Assembly (NCBI GenBank): GCA_014529385.2
Contig: CM043955.1
Coordinates: forward strand, 144,805,140 to 144,869,139
Direction of reading: 5' to 3'
Source: Adiantum capillus-veneris
Lineage: Eukaryota > Streptophyta > Polypodiopsida > Polypodiales > Pteridaceae
Length of the DNA: 64,000 bases
Part shown: positions 19,838 through 30,444 of the stretch, one piece after another
Position numbering within the stretch: position 1 is the first letter of the stretch
How the letters are laid out: every line of letters begins with the position of its first letter
The notes under the pieces: model-generated
Database searches by the model: none
What the model was told of the DNA's origin: nothing
What the model saw: the letters and a program-made list of their open reading frames with translations, nothing else
Translations under genes and position numbers: made by a program

Positions 19838-22800
19838 TCAATAAAGTCCTGTCATCTTGAGCATCTGCAAATGTGATTCGTATCGTAGGTTGCCGATGGT
19901 CAAGGTTGGGCCGAATATTTTGCTTTCGTGGGTGAAAAAGCCGGTGTAGAAAGCTTCTTCGAATGTTTGCATGTGGAAGCTAGGCAAAAACATAATCCTT
20001 TGGTATAGGAGGTGCAACACTTTTGGAGAAGGCTGCAATGAAAGATCATATATCATATCAGTCACTGTGTCGGCCGTCGATAGTAGACTCGAGGTCGTGG
20101 CTTTATCTGGCGCGAACACTTCAATGCAAGCTAAGAGAGTCCTGCAGATTTTCTTGAGCATCTGACACGAAAGGTCAGGAGAGCCAGTAAAGAGCTTGAT
20201 GGTGCCCGTTAGGGTTTTCACCATGTAGGCTTTACCTATTCTCTCTCCTGCCTTTTGTCCTGGCATCCTGGGATAATTAAGCCAATTTGGCTTCTTTTCT
20301 GCAATCTTGCCATGCTCTTTCTAGTTTCTGACTCTTGGCACAGGGCAGAAGGTTGCATTCTCCCGAATCTCCTTTGGTGCCTCCACCAAGTAGATGAGGT
20401 AGGCTGGGTATTTATTCAGCCAACCTTTCCCCCATCTAGGTTGTGAATCTACTATCTTCTTTGACTGTTCCTCCTTTGTGATGTCGCCTTCGTAAAGAGC
20501 GACATACTGCTCCTCCTCTATTCTCTTTTTTGTCTTTAGCACTTCAAATTTCATCAAAGGGAAAGGCAGGCTAGGTTGCATCCACTCTTCATGGAGCACT
20601 TTTGTGTCTAATCCCTGAAGTCTAATGGAGATGAGGAGTCTCCTCTCCCACTCCATTTCCGCCTTGGCACTCTCCTCTGCTGACTTTTCTATTTGGTCAT
20701 GGAGCCTTTGTTCTTCTTCTTCAGAGATTCCTGAAGTCGAGGCCACCTCTTGAGCTGGGGCTGGATCTTCAATTGTGGTTGCCTCTCCAGTTTTTGGTAG
20801 CTCTATGGCTGCTCCACCTGATTCTTCGTGTGGTGTCTCTGTCTCTCTTCTTTGTTGCTCTTGTAGATCTTGGAGCTATTTGCGGAGGGCCTCATTCTCT
20901 GTCCTTAGTGTTTGATTTTCTAATGTGAGCCTCTCCTCTGCGGCCAATGATCCCTCCGCAATGTGCAACCTTTGCACTTGCTCTAATCTCAGCTCTCTTT
21001 GTAAGCTTCGGATCTGGTCTTCTAAAGCTGGTACGAGAGTTCCTTCTTGTTCGATTCCTGCTCTGCTAGCTCTAGGGGTAGTCCTAAGTCTAGTGATTGT
21101 TCTTTCTTGGAGCTCGACTCTTTCCCTTAGCTCAATGAGCTCATCCTTGGCTGCCTCCAACTCATCTTCTATCCGCTCCTTTGCTTCATGTGCACTTGTT
21201 ACCTCTCTTGAAGCCTCGGCTAGCTGGAGTATCAAGCCGTCTCTCTCGTTTTCCGCATCATAGAGTGATTCTTTATGACTTTCAGATTCAGTCATAGCAC
21301 TCTCTAATTTCCTCTGCAACTCTGCTTCCCTTTGTTTGGCTGTCTCAATCTCTACTTCCTTTGCCCTGGATCTTTCTTTGATCTTGCCTAGCAGTTCATG
21401 CACCATGTGCATGTCTTTTTCATCTTCATCTGTCAACTCTAAAGCTCTTTCTGCCACCACCTCCACTGGCTTCGGCTCTTCTAGTACGTTCTGTTCATCC
21501 AGTTTCTCTTCACTTTCTTTTGTACTCTTTGTTTTTTCCTCCGTCCCTCTCCGATCATCTTGTTTTTGTAGGGTGATCCCATAAACTGCCTCAAGGGCCT
21601 CTGCTTCAGTGTATCCTATCGCTACCAAATCCTCATAATCATTTCTCTTTTGCTAAATTGGATCTATCTCCTTTTCTTTGGTCTCGGCCTTCGGCTTTTC
21701 CAAATCATCTGTGTCCATCTCTATTGTGGTCTCTTCCACGATATTTTTCGTCTTCTTCGGGCTTGGTACATCAGTCATAGAGGGGTATCTGTCCTCAGCT
21801 TCCTTGGCTTTCCCCTTGTCGACTTGCCCGTCTTTCTCTTGAGATTTAGTAGACTCATCTACTTTCCCTTTCCCCTTGTCGTCCTTTTTCAGCTCAGCTT
21901 TTAAAAGCTGTACCTCCTCTTCAGTGTATGGCTTGACAGGTTGCTGCTCCAGTATAGTCTCTAACTCCTCATATAAGCTTTAATATATTGATCGTATTGA
22001 TCAACATGTGGCCTGGCTGAGCTAGTTCCGACTTTGGTGGGGTCTGGCACCCACTTTTCTTCAAAGTCACCCTTTAGAGCTCTTTCTGCTCTAAACTGCT
22101 CCACTAGTCTTTCCATTCTTGCCATTTTCTGACTTTTGGTTTTCTTGGGAGCAACCTTCTTCTTTACTTTCTTCATAAGCGGCTCGTCCACCTCCTCTTC
22201 AGGTTCTGAAACTATTTCTAGTTTCCGGCGTGCTCTTGTGGACGCCCTCTTGGATACTTCGGGCTGTTCTTCCTCCTCGTCGGCTTCTCTAAGCCACTCA
22301 TTCTGGGAGGGAACCTTTGGCCACTGATCTCTAGCTCCAATAGCTTCATAAGCTATTCTTGTCAGAATTTCCGCTCCTCCTATGTACTTTGGCTTCTCGT
22401 TGTGCATGGCAATTACTTGCTCGTGGATGTGTTGAGCGTAATTCACCTCTCATGTGATGGTGGTCGCAATGGCATGGGGCGATGTCATATACTTTTGCGG
22501 TCTTTTACTGCAAACATGGAGAAACTGGTTGTACAGTCGGCAAAGGGTTGCCGCTCTTTGGTCCGCCATATCTCCACAGGTTGCATTCTGTTTCTTGGAT
22601 CCATAGACCTCTATGGCCTCCCTTCTTTCCCTGACAGAGCTCCCTTTGTTGTGCAGCTTCAATGCGTCTGCAATGAGCTGTGGAGTGATCTGTACTTCTA
22701 CTTTCTCTCCATCCATGGCTGTCAATGTGGCTTTCCCGTCCTTCTGGATGGATGTTGCCAACTCGTACACTCTTCTTGTATCCACACCTGATGGTCTCGA

Positions 22801-23091
22801 GGTGAAGAAACTGTGCAAGTCTGCCCTTTCCAGGTATTTGCTGATGTCTTCTGACCTGCTATAATTTACCAATTCCTGTGGGATCATCGGTACATCCACC
22901 GCTTGCCCTTGAGGATCTCTGAAAGTCCCCTGGTAGATCTTTATTCCCTCTTTCTCCAATACTGCTTCCTCCACCCAAGTTTTGGTTGGCTTGAGGGTTT
23001 CTGCTGGAATGTCAAAGGGTTCCGCTTCTGCAAGAGCATCTTTGATTGTCGGTCTTTTTCTCTTCGTTGCCGATAACTTGGCGGAATCCAT
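19838..23091 (-). pseudogene. Gy2 3' ORF, ~1080 codons, stop-interrupted
   Basis: One coding region read from the ATG at 23091, broken by TGA (22447-22449), a frameshift near 21985, TAG (21653-21655), TAG (20876-20878) and TAG (20321-20323). Apart from the frameshift all pieces are in one frame. The N-terminal 280 codons form a globular domain reminiscent of the plant-transposon protein domain found downstream of pol in Athila/Tat-type elements (by recollection, not searched). Then follow a basic region (MKKVKKKVAPKKTK, about 22150-22190), an acidic Lys/Glu stretch, a long coiled coil (20880-21400, heptads rich in Glu/Leu/Arg) and a C-terminal globular part. No transmembrane segment, so not an obvious envelope. 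Role unknown. Confidence 0.7.
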
Positions 23092-23257
23092 GGATCCTGT
23101 AACTCCAATTTCAGAAGTTAGCGTCTTTTTAGTACTGAAAGCCGAAATGAAGCTTTTAGCTATCCAAATGACTTGAAAATTGAAACATGAGCTATTCAGA
23201 GCCTAAGGATGCAAGGTAGGTGAAAAAATATGCAAAATGGGCTCAAAATCATGCTGG

Positions 23258-24267
23258 AGACATCATACGCGTATGATGTCTTTTGTGTCAAAATGACTTC
23301 ATATTGGTTGTGCTTGTAGCTGATAGTGTATACATGAGTATCATATGCTTGGATTTGAGTTTGGATACCATTTGGTCAAGTTTTGGCCAGTTTAGTCTAG
23401 TTCCGGCTCTTGGCAAAATTTTGAAAGGGATTTGGATTTTATGATCCAAATTGGATAAAACTTGGTGGTTCACTTTCAAATGGCATGTAGATCACTTCTG
23501 TTTGGTGGTTGAAGCCCTGAGGTGGAAAAATCACATAGTGAGACATCATACGCGTATGATGTCTTTAGTGTATTTTTGGACCAAATTTCTCTATAAGCTT
23601 GGATTTGGCTTTAGATAGGCTTATTCAGTGGATTTATGAAGTTTGCATAGATTTTGGGCTAAAAATGGCTCTGGAGACATCATGCGCATATGATGTCTTT
23701 TTCATCAATTTTGCATGGGATTGGTTCTGTGGACTCCCCATGTACTAGTGAAGGACTATATCTACTCAAATCTTGGTTTGGACTTGAGTATGTTGGATTT
23801 GGGCCAAAAATAGGCTTTAGGTGAAGGATTTTCCTTCAATTGGGCTAATGGGGTGATCCTCTTGACCAAATGGTTCCTAATTTCATATGTAGCATGTATT
23901 AGATATATATAATGGATGTATGATGACAAATGAGCAGTTTTGGCTCTGTAAGTGCAAATAGACATCATACGCGTATGATGTCTTTTGTGTCAAAATGGTG
24001 CTTTTTGGTTCCAGATAGCTTGTAGATGTGTTAATCAACAATCCTACAAAGTTTCAATGAGTTTGGAGTTATTTTGACAAAATTAGGACCAAAAATCAAT
24101 TTTATGGCCTACTTTGCGTCTTTTTGGTTTTCCTTGGGTTTTCTAACTCCAATTCTCATGATACTTGGTTCATAGGATGTGATTAACATGTGGAATGAGG
24201 CTATGCACTCAAATGTTGAAATGGATGTGAAATTCATGCTGTGAGACATCATACGCGTATGATGTCT
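23258..24267. repeat. 24-bp palindromes, block 2 (five copies)
   Basis: Copies at 23258-23281, 23541-23564, 23675-23698, 23960-23983 and 24244-24267. Four are perfect 24-bp palindromes (core CATCATACGCGTATGATG flanked by AGA and TCT); the one at 23675 has CATGCGCATATG in the centre. Spacing 134-285 bases. Confidence 0.95.
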
Positions 24268-25873
24268 TTTCTTGAAATGTTGGTCTTTTTGTGCAAAGAA
24301 TGCTTTGTGCTAGTGCCCTAAGCCCTGCTAACTAGTTTTCAACTTAAAAAGTCATCAGTTTAGCTAAAAATCCCCATTATAGGCATTTCAGTCTCCGAAG
24401 TCGTCTTTTTGCCTTGGAGTTGAATTTCTTCAACTTTTCTTCTCGAGAGTTGCATTTCCAGCTCATTGGATATGTTGTGAAGCCATCTATTTGGTTGAGC
24501 TTGACTTTGGCTTCCCGTTCTCCATCTTTCTCCTTTTGGTTGCCCGAAAGCGTCTTTTTCACCATCGGTAAGTGAATCAGCTTTCTTTTGGGTTTTGCTT
24601 GCAAACATAAGTCATCCATGTATATTTGAAGCTGCTTGTGAAGTTTCATTTCATTTGGTCGTCAATTTCAGCCGTTATGCCAAAATGACGCTTTGTGTGT
24701 CCGCAGCCGAATCGGTTGTTCCGACCTACTTTTGGTGGTCCAAACCTGGAGATACTCCATGGTTGCATTGCCCTCAATGTTGTTAAGCTTCCTGAGAAGT
24801 TTTGTGTCGTTTCGACAACTTTTTCCTGTTTGCCTCTTGCAGGCTCTGTTGACCTAGGGTTTTTTCAGTCGTTCTTTCTCGAGCTTTGAGTGTTAGAAAC
24901 CCATCTTCTATACTAGGGTAACCCACCTATAAGTTCTTGCAAGGTTTGGTTAGGCGGTTGTGCCACTACCTAGCATTCTACCCATTCCCCGTCTGCTCTT
25001 GTTTCTTGGTTTTGGTCAGTTTTCGCGACAAAAGTTAATGATAAGCATCAAAAGCTTATGGCAACGAGTCTACCTCTCATGTCTGGTGTCCTCTGAGCTC
25101 TCGTAGCAGTCGTAGAAGGCTGTAAAGGTTGGATGCTCCTGTGTGCTCTTTGCTCTCTCCAAGAAGGTAATAGTGGAAATGAGCTTGAAAGTGAAGTGAA
25201 AAATACTTAACTTCGGACTTCCCGGATCACTTGTTACCAAATTTGACATGTGCTCCTATCTCGTCGTGAAATGCACTTTAGGATTTGAAATTTCTCAATT
25301 TGGACTCCGTTTGACCTGTTTCTGAGAAATCTGTCCACTTTGCCAAAATTCTGTCATTTCGGGCTTTCCGCAACTTTTTCAGAATTGTACCCAATTTTTA
25401 CCATGGGTTGCCCTTGTCATTAGGACCATCACCGTCTATTCTTTTCTTTTTTCCATCTCGTTTCACCTGCTTTTTTATTTTTCTTTTATTTTTATTAAGA
25501 AAATCATAAAAAATAAAGGAAAATAGCAAATTGAAGCCAAAAAATTCCAAACATACACGATAAATAGCTGGTAACCCTGTGTATATGAATATACACTTAT
25601 TTGTGATTTTTGGACTTGGATTACCACTTTTTTCCACTTTTTAGCTCCAAAAACACTCTTATTTAGTGATATTTACACGTCTAGAGACCCAAATTCATCA
25701 TTTGATCTCTTCTTGTTGCAAAACAAGGTATATAAGGGCATAAATATTATCAATATCCGCAATCAAACATAAAAATTGCAAAATCATGTAAGACACTGCC
25801 CTTGTAATATAATTTTTGTTTTTCTTTGTTTTTGGCGCTTGTAGCTGCTTTGTAACTCCTGTATACCTGTATA

Positions 25874-25886
25874 CCTCCCCCCCTCC
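25874..25886 (-). other. internal polypurine tract of Gy2
   Basis: GGAGGGGGGGAGG on the - strand, 23 bases after the pol stop. In Gy1 the equivalent post-pol tract is followed at once by TGTTTGCTG. Here about 6 kb of extra sequence separates it from the true 3' LTR. Possible secondary plus-strand priming site, or a fossil of an older LTR border. Confidence 0.5.
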
Positions 25887-25908
25887 TAGTCTGAGTCCTC
25901 CCGGACGA

Positions 25909-28900
25909 CTATGAAGTGTCTGTGGGCGAAGCATTGTAGTTGTTTTGGTCATAAGTTCCCAATGCAATTGTAGAGCGATGATACAACAGTCTTTCCAATA
26001 AAGCTGCTCTTTGTTTGATTGAAGGATTGGTGGTCGGGTTTTGGGTTGGTTTTGGCACTTCGGTAGTAGAATCAGTAGATGGATTCTTCTTTACTTTGTT
26101 GTTCTTTTTTACAATCCAAATCTGCTTCCGCTTCACTTGTGCTTGCCACAAACTCTTTGCGACCCAAACCTGCTTTGTTCTTTGTGTTGATTTCCTCGCC
26201 TTGAAATACCTAGGAGTTTCCGTTGATTGTACTGAAGGGAGTTCCTGTTTACAAATCTTTGGGATCCAAATTTGCTTGCTATAGCTTTGTGCCGTCATGA
26301 ACTTCTTTGGAATCCAGATCTGTTTCACTGTCCTTGATTGTCTGGAATCACTCTGTTGTCTGGTATTGAAGACTCTGTTTTCCACCTTTGTGTTCTCTGG
26401 CACAACCTTTTTTGGTCTCCATACCAACTTTGACTCCGTTTTTTCCCAAGGTTGAGCTGTTATATTATTGCTTGTCTTCCTTATCCAATGTTGAGAATTC
26501 CTCGTCGAAGAGCAATCCAGTTGTATAGAAACTTTTGGTTGCCATTGCTTCTTCTTTTTCTCTGGTTGTTGTTTACCTTTGTTCTTGGATTCTTCCTTTG
26601 GAGTTGGCTCTGATCCTTTGGTGAACTTAACTGATTGACTTTCACCTTCGTATTTGATAAGCACTGATTTAGAACTCCAGTCAATCATTGCATTGTATTG
26701 CTTCTGCCATGGTTGTCCTAGCAATAATGGATGTTGTGTAGCTTGGTCTTCAACCACGTAAAACATATGAGGATACACATACTGGTTAATCTGTATATGT
26801 AAAACTGTGCATCCGACAGTTTTGATTGAATTCTCAGAGTAACTCTTTAACTCTTGCTTGGCAGTTTGTAGTTTAGTGTCATTTGTCAATTGTCTATACA
26901 AACTGAGTGAAAGTAGGTTAGTTTGAGCTCCTGAATCCAATAGTGCTCTGGCTTTGATTTGGTTGGTTCCTACTTTGCATTCAATGATGGGTTCTTCTTT
27001 GTCATTATCCATTTCTGTTATACTGACTGCGTTTATTCGTATTGCTCCTTCATTGCGCTGTTTCTGACGTAGTAGTCTTCTTTTCTCCATTCTTTCCTTC
27101 GCCTCGGCTTGCGCTTCCTCCAAATCATTTTTCTTTTTCTGGACACGCAGCTTTTCTTGATGTATTTTGAGAAGCATGTCTTGGGTTAGCGGCAAAAGAT
27201 ACTTTTTCACTCTGCATCCACTAATCCAATTGGGCATTTCTTCTCCGTCTAATGTAGCAAGCTTGACGGCTCCACTTGGTGATAGATCTTTAATCACCAG
27301 AGGTCCCATCCCTCGCTTTTTAAGCTTCTTAGCATGCTGTTTCAGAGTGTAAACTAGGACATAGTCCCCAACCTTAAACTCTTTAGTCCGCACATGCTTA
27401 TCAAAAAATTCTTTTTGTCGCCTTTTTTGAGCGTAGATAGAAGCTACTGCTTTTAGGCGAAGCTCGTCTAGCTTTTCCAGGTCATCTATTCTATCAGAAA
27501 GCTCGTGCCCTGTCCACTCTAGATCCTTAGCCACCCTTAAGGTTGAAATCAAGAATTCTATTGGTAAGATAGCATTTAGCCCAAAAACCATGTTATATGG
27601 GGTCGTTCCTATTGATGTTTTATATGCTACCCTATATGCCCATAATGTTGAATGCAACTTCTGGTCCCAGTCAGTTCTCGACTCAGATACAATCTTCGTG
27701 AGGACCGTGCATATGGTTTTGTTTGTTGCTTCAGCTTGTCCGTTTGCTTGTGGATGATACGGGGCTGATTTCCTATGGATTACCATGAATTCATCTAGAA
27801 GGATCTCTATCACTTCATTTATAAAATGTGTGCCTCGATCACTCACAATTTCTATTGGCAATCCATATCGTACAAAGACGTATTCATATAGAAATTGTGC
27901 CGTGGTCCTGGCATCTGCTTTTTGAGTTGCCTTTGCTTCGACCCACTTTGTTAGATAGTCTGTAGCCACAACGATGTATTGTGCATGAGTCTTATATGCA
28001 GGAGGTGAAATGGGTCCGACATAATCAATCCCCCATTTTGCAAAAGCTCTTGCCCCCATCATTGGTCTAAGCGGCATATCATCTCTTTTAAGTGGTACTT
28101 TGGTCCGCTGACAGTCATCACACCGTTTAACGTATTCCTCAGCGTCCATATGTAATGTTGGCCACCATATTCCTGCGGCTAAGACAAGTTTTGTTGTCTT
28201 ATCACCTGAGAAATGGCCTCCACCTACTCCTCCATGAGCTTGCTCTAGGATTATCACATACTCAGACTCTGATGCGCAAATCATAAGCTGGTTGTCTTTA
28301 CCTCTCTTATAGAGTTGATCTCCTATTAAAGCGTAATCTCTAGCTTCTGTCTCTACAGATTTCTGACGAGCTTTTGACGTTCCTTCTGGGAAAGTTCTAT
28401 TTGTGAGATATTCAACAATATACTGACTCCATTTTGGAGCGATCATTATCTGATATAATGTCGAATACTCTGCTGGCGGTTTCGATGAACATACAATACA
28501 TACAGTGACATATTCATGTACGCTTTCTTTCATTCCTGGCCAATAGACTCCCAATTGTAACAAATTCCTATATGTGTTCCTTCTTGAACAATGAAATGCA
28601 CATTCCTGAACATGTGCTTCGCGCAGATATATATTATATTCCTCAGGATTGATGCATAGTCGTAAAACATGATCATTTCCCAATTGATACAACCTTCCTG
28701 CAACCAATTGAAGATTCTTGGATTGCTGAATAGCAATATGTTTCTGGTTGTATTCTCTTCTATCGAACTCTCCTCCATAGGTTAATAGGTTAACGACATT
28801 TTGAGACCACTTCGGTATCATTTCTATGTTGAACAAGTACGCGTCTGGCATGTCGTCATCTACTCCTATAGGGTCTTCTCCATTCGTCAATCGCGAAAGA

Positions 28901-30444
28901 TGATCAGCTCTAAGATGTGTTTTTCCTTTCTTTACTACTACCGTGAAGTCGAATTCCAGTAAGATAATGAACCATCTCACTATTCTCCCGGTATTGCATG
29001 GTTTATTCACTAGGTAGAGCAAGGCTTGGTGATCCGTAAAAAACACAAACTTGTTGGCTAGAAGATAATGCCGAAATTTCTTCACAGCATATATCATTCC
29101 TAATCCTTCTCGCTCTGTTGTGGTGTAATTCTTCTCTGCATTGTTGAGCTGTCGACTGGCGTAACAGATAGGAAAATCCATGTTTCCTTCTTCTGGCTGA
29201 GCCAGAATGCATCCTATTGCATATGCCGAAGCATCTATATGCACATGGAATATCTTCTCCCAATCTGGTGATTTCAAGACTGGAGCAGTAATGAGTGCCT
29301 CTTTCAATTTCTTGAATGATTCCTCACACTCCTCTGTCCATTCAAAGTTCACTATTAGCCTGTAAAGTGGTTGGCCTATTATAGCGTACATGTAAATGAA
29401 TCGTCTATAATATCCGCAATGTCCCATAAAGCTCTGTACTTGTTTCGCATTGGTTGGTCTAGGCATATCCACTATAACTTTTATCTTCTCTAAATCCGTG
29501 GATATTCCGTTTTGTGAGACAATATGTCCCAGAATTCTGCCCTGTCGGACCATAAACACACATTTCTCAGGATTGAGACAAATGCGATATGTCCTACATT
29601 TCTCAAATACTTTTCTTAGGTGTTCTAGATGCTCATCTCTCAGAAGAGAATGTACACATAAGTCATCCATGTATATTTCTAGAAACAACCTTAAGTATTC
29701 TTTGAAAGCATGCGTCATCAGCCTCTGGAAGGTTGCGGGAGCATTGGTTAGACCAAAAGGCATAACCCGATAAGCATAAATTCCCCACTCCGTTGCAAAA
29801 GCTGTTTTATGTTGATCTTCCAGTGCTATGGCTAGCTGGTTATATCCTGAAAAACCATCAAGAAAAGAGTATGTTGTTTTCCCTGATACACGCTCTAGAA
29901 CATGATCAGTTATCGGCAGGGGATAATTGTCCCTGATTGTTGCAGCATTCACTTTCTTTAAGTTGACACACACTCGGAGTTTTCCGTTCTTCTTGGGTAC
30001 TACCACAATCGGAGATACCCAATCGGTGTGTTCAATCTCGTATATGAATTCAGCTTCCATTAGCTTATCTATCTCTTCTTTGATTCGCTTAGCAAATGTA
30101 TCATTATATGTGTATGGTCTCTGTCTGCTAGGCTTTGCGTCTTGTTTTAGTGGGATTGTGTGTTGGCATATCGATGGGTCAACTCCCTTTAAGTCCTTAT
30201 AAGACCATGCAAACACATCCCTATACTCTCTGAGAAGACTCAAAAGTCTCTCTTCCTCGCCTGGAGACAAATCTGTGGCTATGTACACCGGTCTAGGTGT
30301 CTCACCTGGAGCTGCTAAATCAACTTTTTTTGCATCCTCCGGTCCGTCATAAGATTCGTTCTCCCTTCTCTCTCGAATAGGTTGGGTTAATACCACCTTC
30401 CTATCCTCTATTGTGAATTTCCTATAGTGAGAGGGAACATCCAT
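25909..30444 (-). CDS. pol: Gy2 pol: RT, RNase H, integrase, protease 2, W-x-P-K tail
   Basis: Uninterrupted 1511 codons from the ATG at 30444, though similarity upstream suggests a longer N-terminus out of frame. RT about 95-335 with YMDD at 258-261 and SFLDG near 193; RNase H 395-520 (D404, E445, D471, D514). A first zinc finger H611, H618, C649, C652 is followed by a second one H737, H744, C775, C778. Integrase core D807, D869, E905 (spacing 61 and 35). The region 970-1095 contains a GPLVIKDL segment like the integrase C-terminal module. A second retropepsin-like domain follows with LLDSGAQTNLLS (D1170) and LLLGQPW at 1240-1246. The Lys-rich tail has W-(I/V/R)-(P/A)-K repeats (about 1342-1445). 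All catalytic residues checked are intact. Confidence 0.92.
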   Translation of the reverse strand: MDVPSHYRKFTIEDRKVVLTQPIRERRENESYDGPEDAKKVDLAAPGETPRPVYIATDLSPGEEERLLSLLREYRDVFAWSYKDLKGVDPSICQHTIPLKQDAKPSRQRPYTYNDTFAKRIKEEIDKLMEAEFIYEIEHTDWVSPIVVVPKKNGKLRVCVNLKKVNAATIRDNYPLPITDHVLERVSGKTTYSFLDGFSGYNQLAIALEDQHKTAFATEWGIYAYRVMPFGLTNAPATFQRLMTHAFKEYLRLFLEIYMDDLCVHSLLRDEHLEHLRKVFEKCRTYRICLNPEKCVFMVRQGRILGHIVSQNGISTDLEKIKVIVDMPRPTNAKQVQSFMGHCGYYRRFIYMYAIIGQPLYRLIVNFEWTEECEESFKKLKEALITAPVLKSPDWEKIFHVHIDASAYAIGCILAQPEEGNMDFPICYASRQLNNAEKNYTTTEREGLGMIYAVKKFRHYLLANKFVFFTDHQALLYLVNKPCNTGRIVRWFIILLEFDFTVVVKKGKTHLRADHLSRLTNGEDPIGVDDDMPDAYLFNIEMIPKWSQNVVNLLTYGGEFDRREYNQKHIAIQQSKNLQLVAGRLYQLGNDHVLRLCINPEEYNIYLREAHVQECAFHCSRRNTYRNLLQLGVYWPGMKESVHEYVTVCIVCSSKPPAEYSTLYQIMIAPKWSQYIVEYLTNRTFPEGTSKARQKSVETEARDYALIGDQLYKRGKDNQLMICASESEYVIILEQAHGGVGGGHFSGDKTTKLVLAAGIWWPTLHMDAEEYVKRCDDCQRTKVPLKRDDMPLRPMMGARAFAKWGIDYVGPISPPAYKTHAQYIVVATDYLTKWVEAKATQKADARTTAQFLYEYVFVRYGLPIEIVSDRGTHFINEVIEILLDEFMVIHRKSAPYHPQANGQAEATNKTICTVLTKIVSESRTDWDQKLHSTLWAYRVAYKTSIGTTPYNMVFGLNAILPIEFLISTLRVAKDLEWTGHELSDRIDDLEKLDELRLKAVASIYAQKRRQKEFFDKHVRTKEFKVGDYVLVYTLKQHAKKLKKRGMGPLVIKDLSPSGAVKLATLDGEEMPNWISGCRVKKYLLPLTQDMLLKIHQEKLRVQKKKNDLEEAQAEAKERMEKRRLLRQKQRNEGAIRINAVSITEMDNDKEEPIIECKVGTNQIKARALLDSGAQTNLLSLSLYRQLTNDTKLQTAKQELKSYSENSIKTVGCTVLHIQINQYVYPHMFYVVEDQATQHPLLLGQPWQKQYNAMIDWSSKSVLIKYEGESQSVKFTKGSEPTPKEESKNKGKQQPEKKKKQWQPKVSIQLDCSSTRNSQHWIRKTSNNITAQPWEKTESKLVWRPKKVVPENTKVENRVFNTRQQSDSRQSRTVKQIWIPKKFMTAQSYSKQIWIPKICKQELPSVQSTETPRYFKARKSTQRTKQVWVAKSLWQAQVKRKQIWIVKKNNKVKKNPSTDSTTEVPKPTQNPTTNPSIKQRAALLERLLYHRSTIALGTYDQNNYNASPTDTS

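Larger units (their letters stand above)
23092..25908 (-). other. non-coding stretch between Gy2 pol and 3' ORF
   Basis: No credible ORF. The part 23200-24350 is built of diverged repeat units, each carrying a 24-bp palindrome and similar surroundings (e.g. the GATCCAAATTGGAT stretch near 23441, matched at 35868 in the leader). 24350-25870 is U/A-rich with no signal I can name apart from the purine tract at 25874-25886. Confidence 0.6.

Noticed and set aside
19838-23091. Organelle-style U-to-C editing to remove the in-frame TAG/TGA codons
   Set aside because: Such editing is known in organelles of some seed-free plants, not in nuclear transposon transcripts; C-to-T decay explains the stops.
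19838-23091. Retrovirus-like envelope in Gy2
   Set aside because: No signal peptide, no membrane segment and no cleavage-like site seen; the predicted coiled coil alone is not enough.
23258-24267. CRISPR-like array
   Set aside because: Repeats are palindromes with irregular spacing of 130-290 bases, surrounding units are themselves related, and the genome is a plant.
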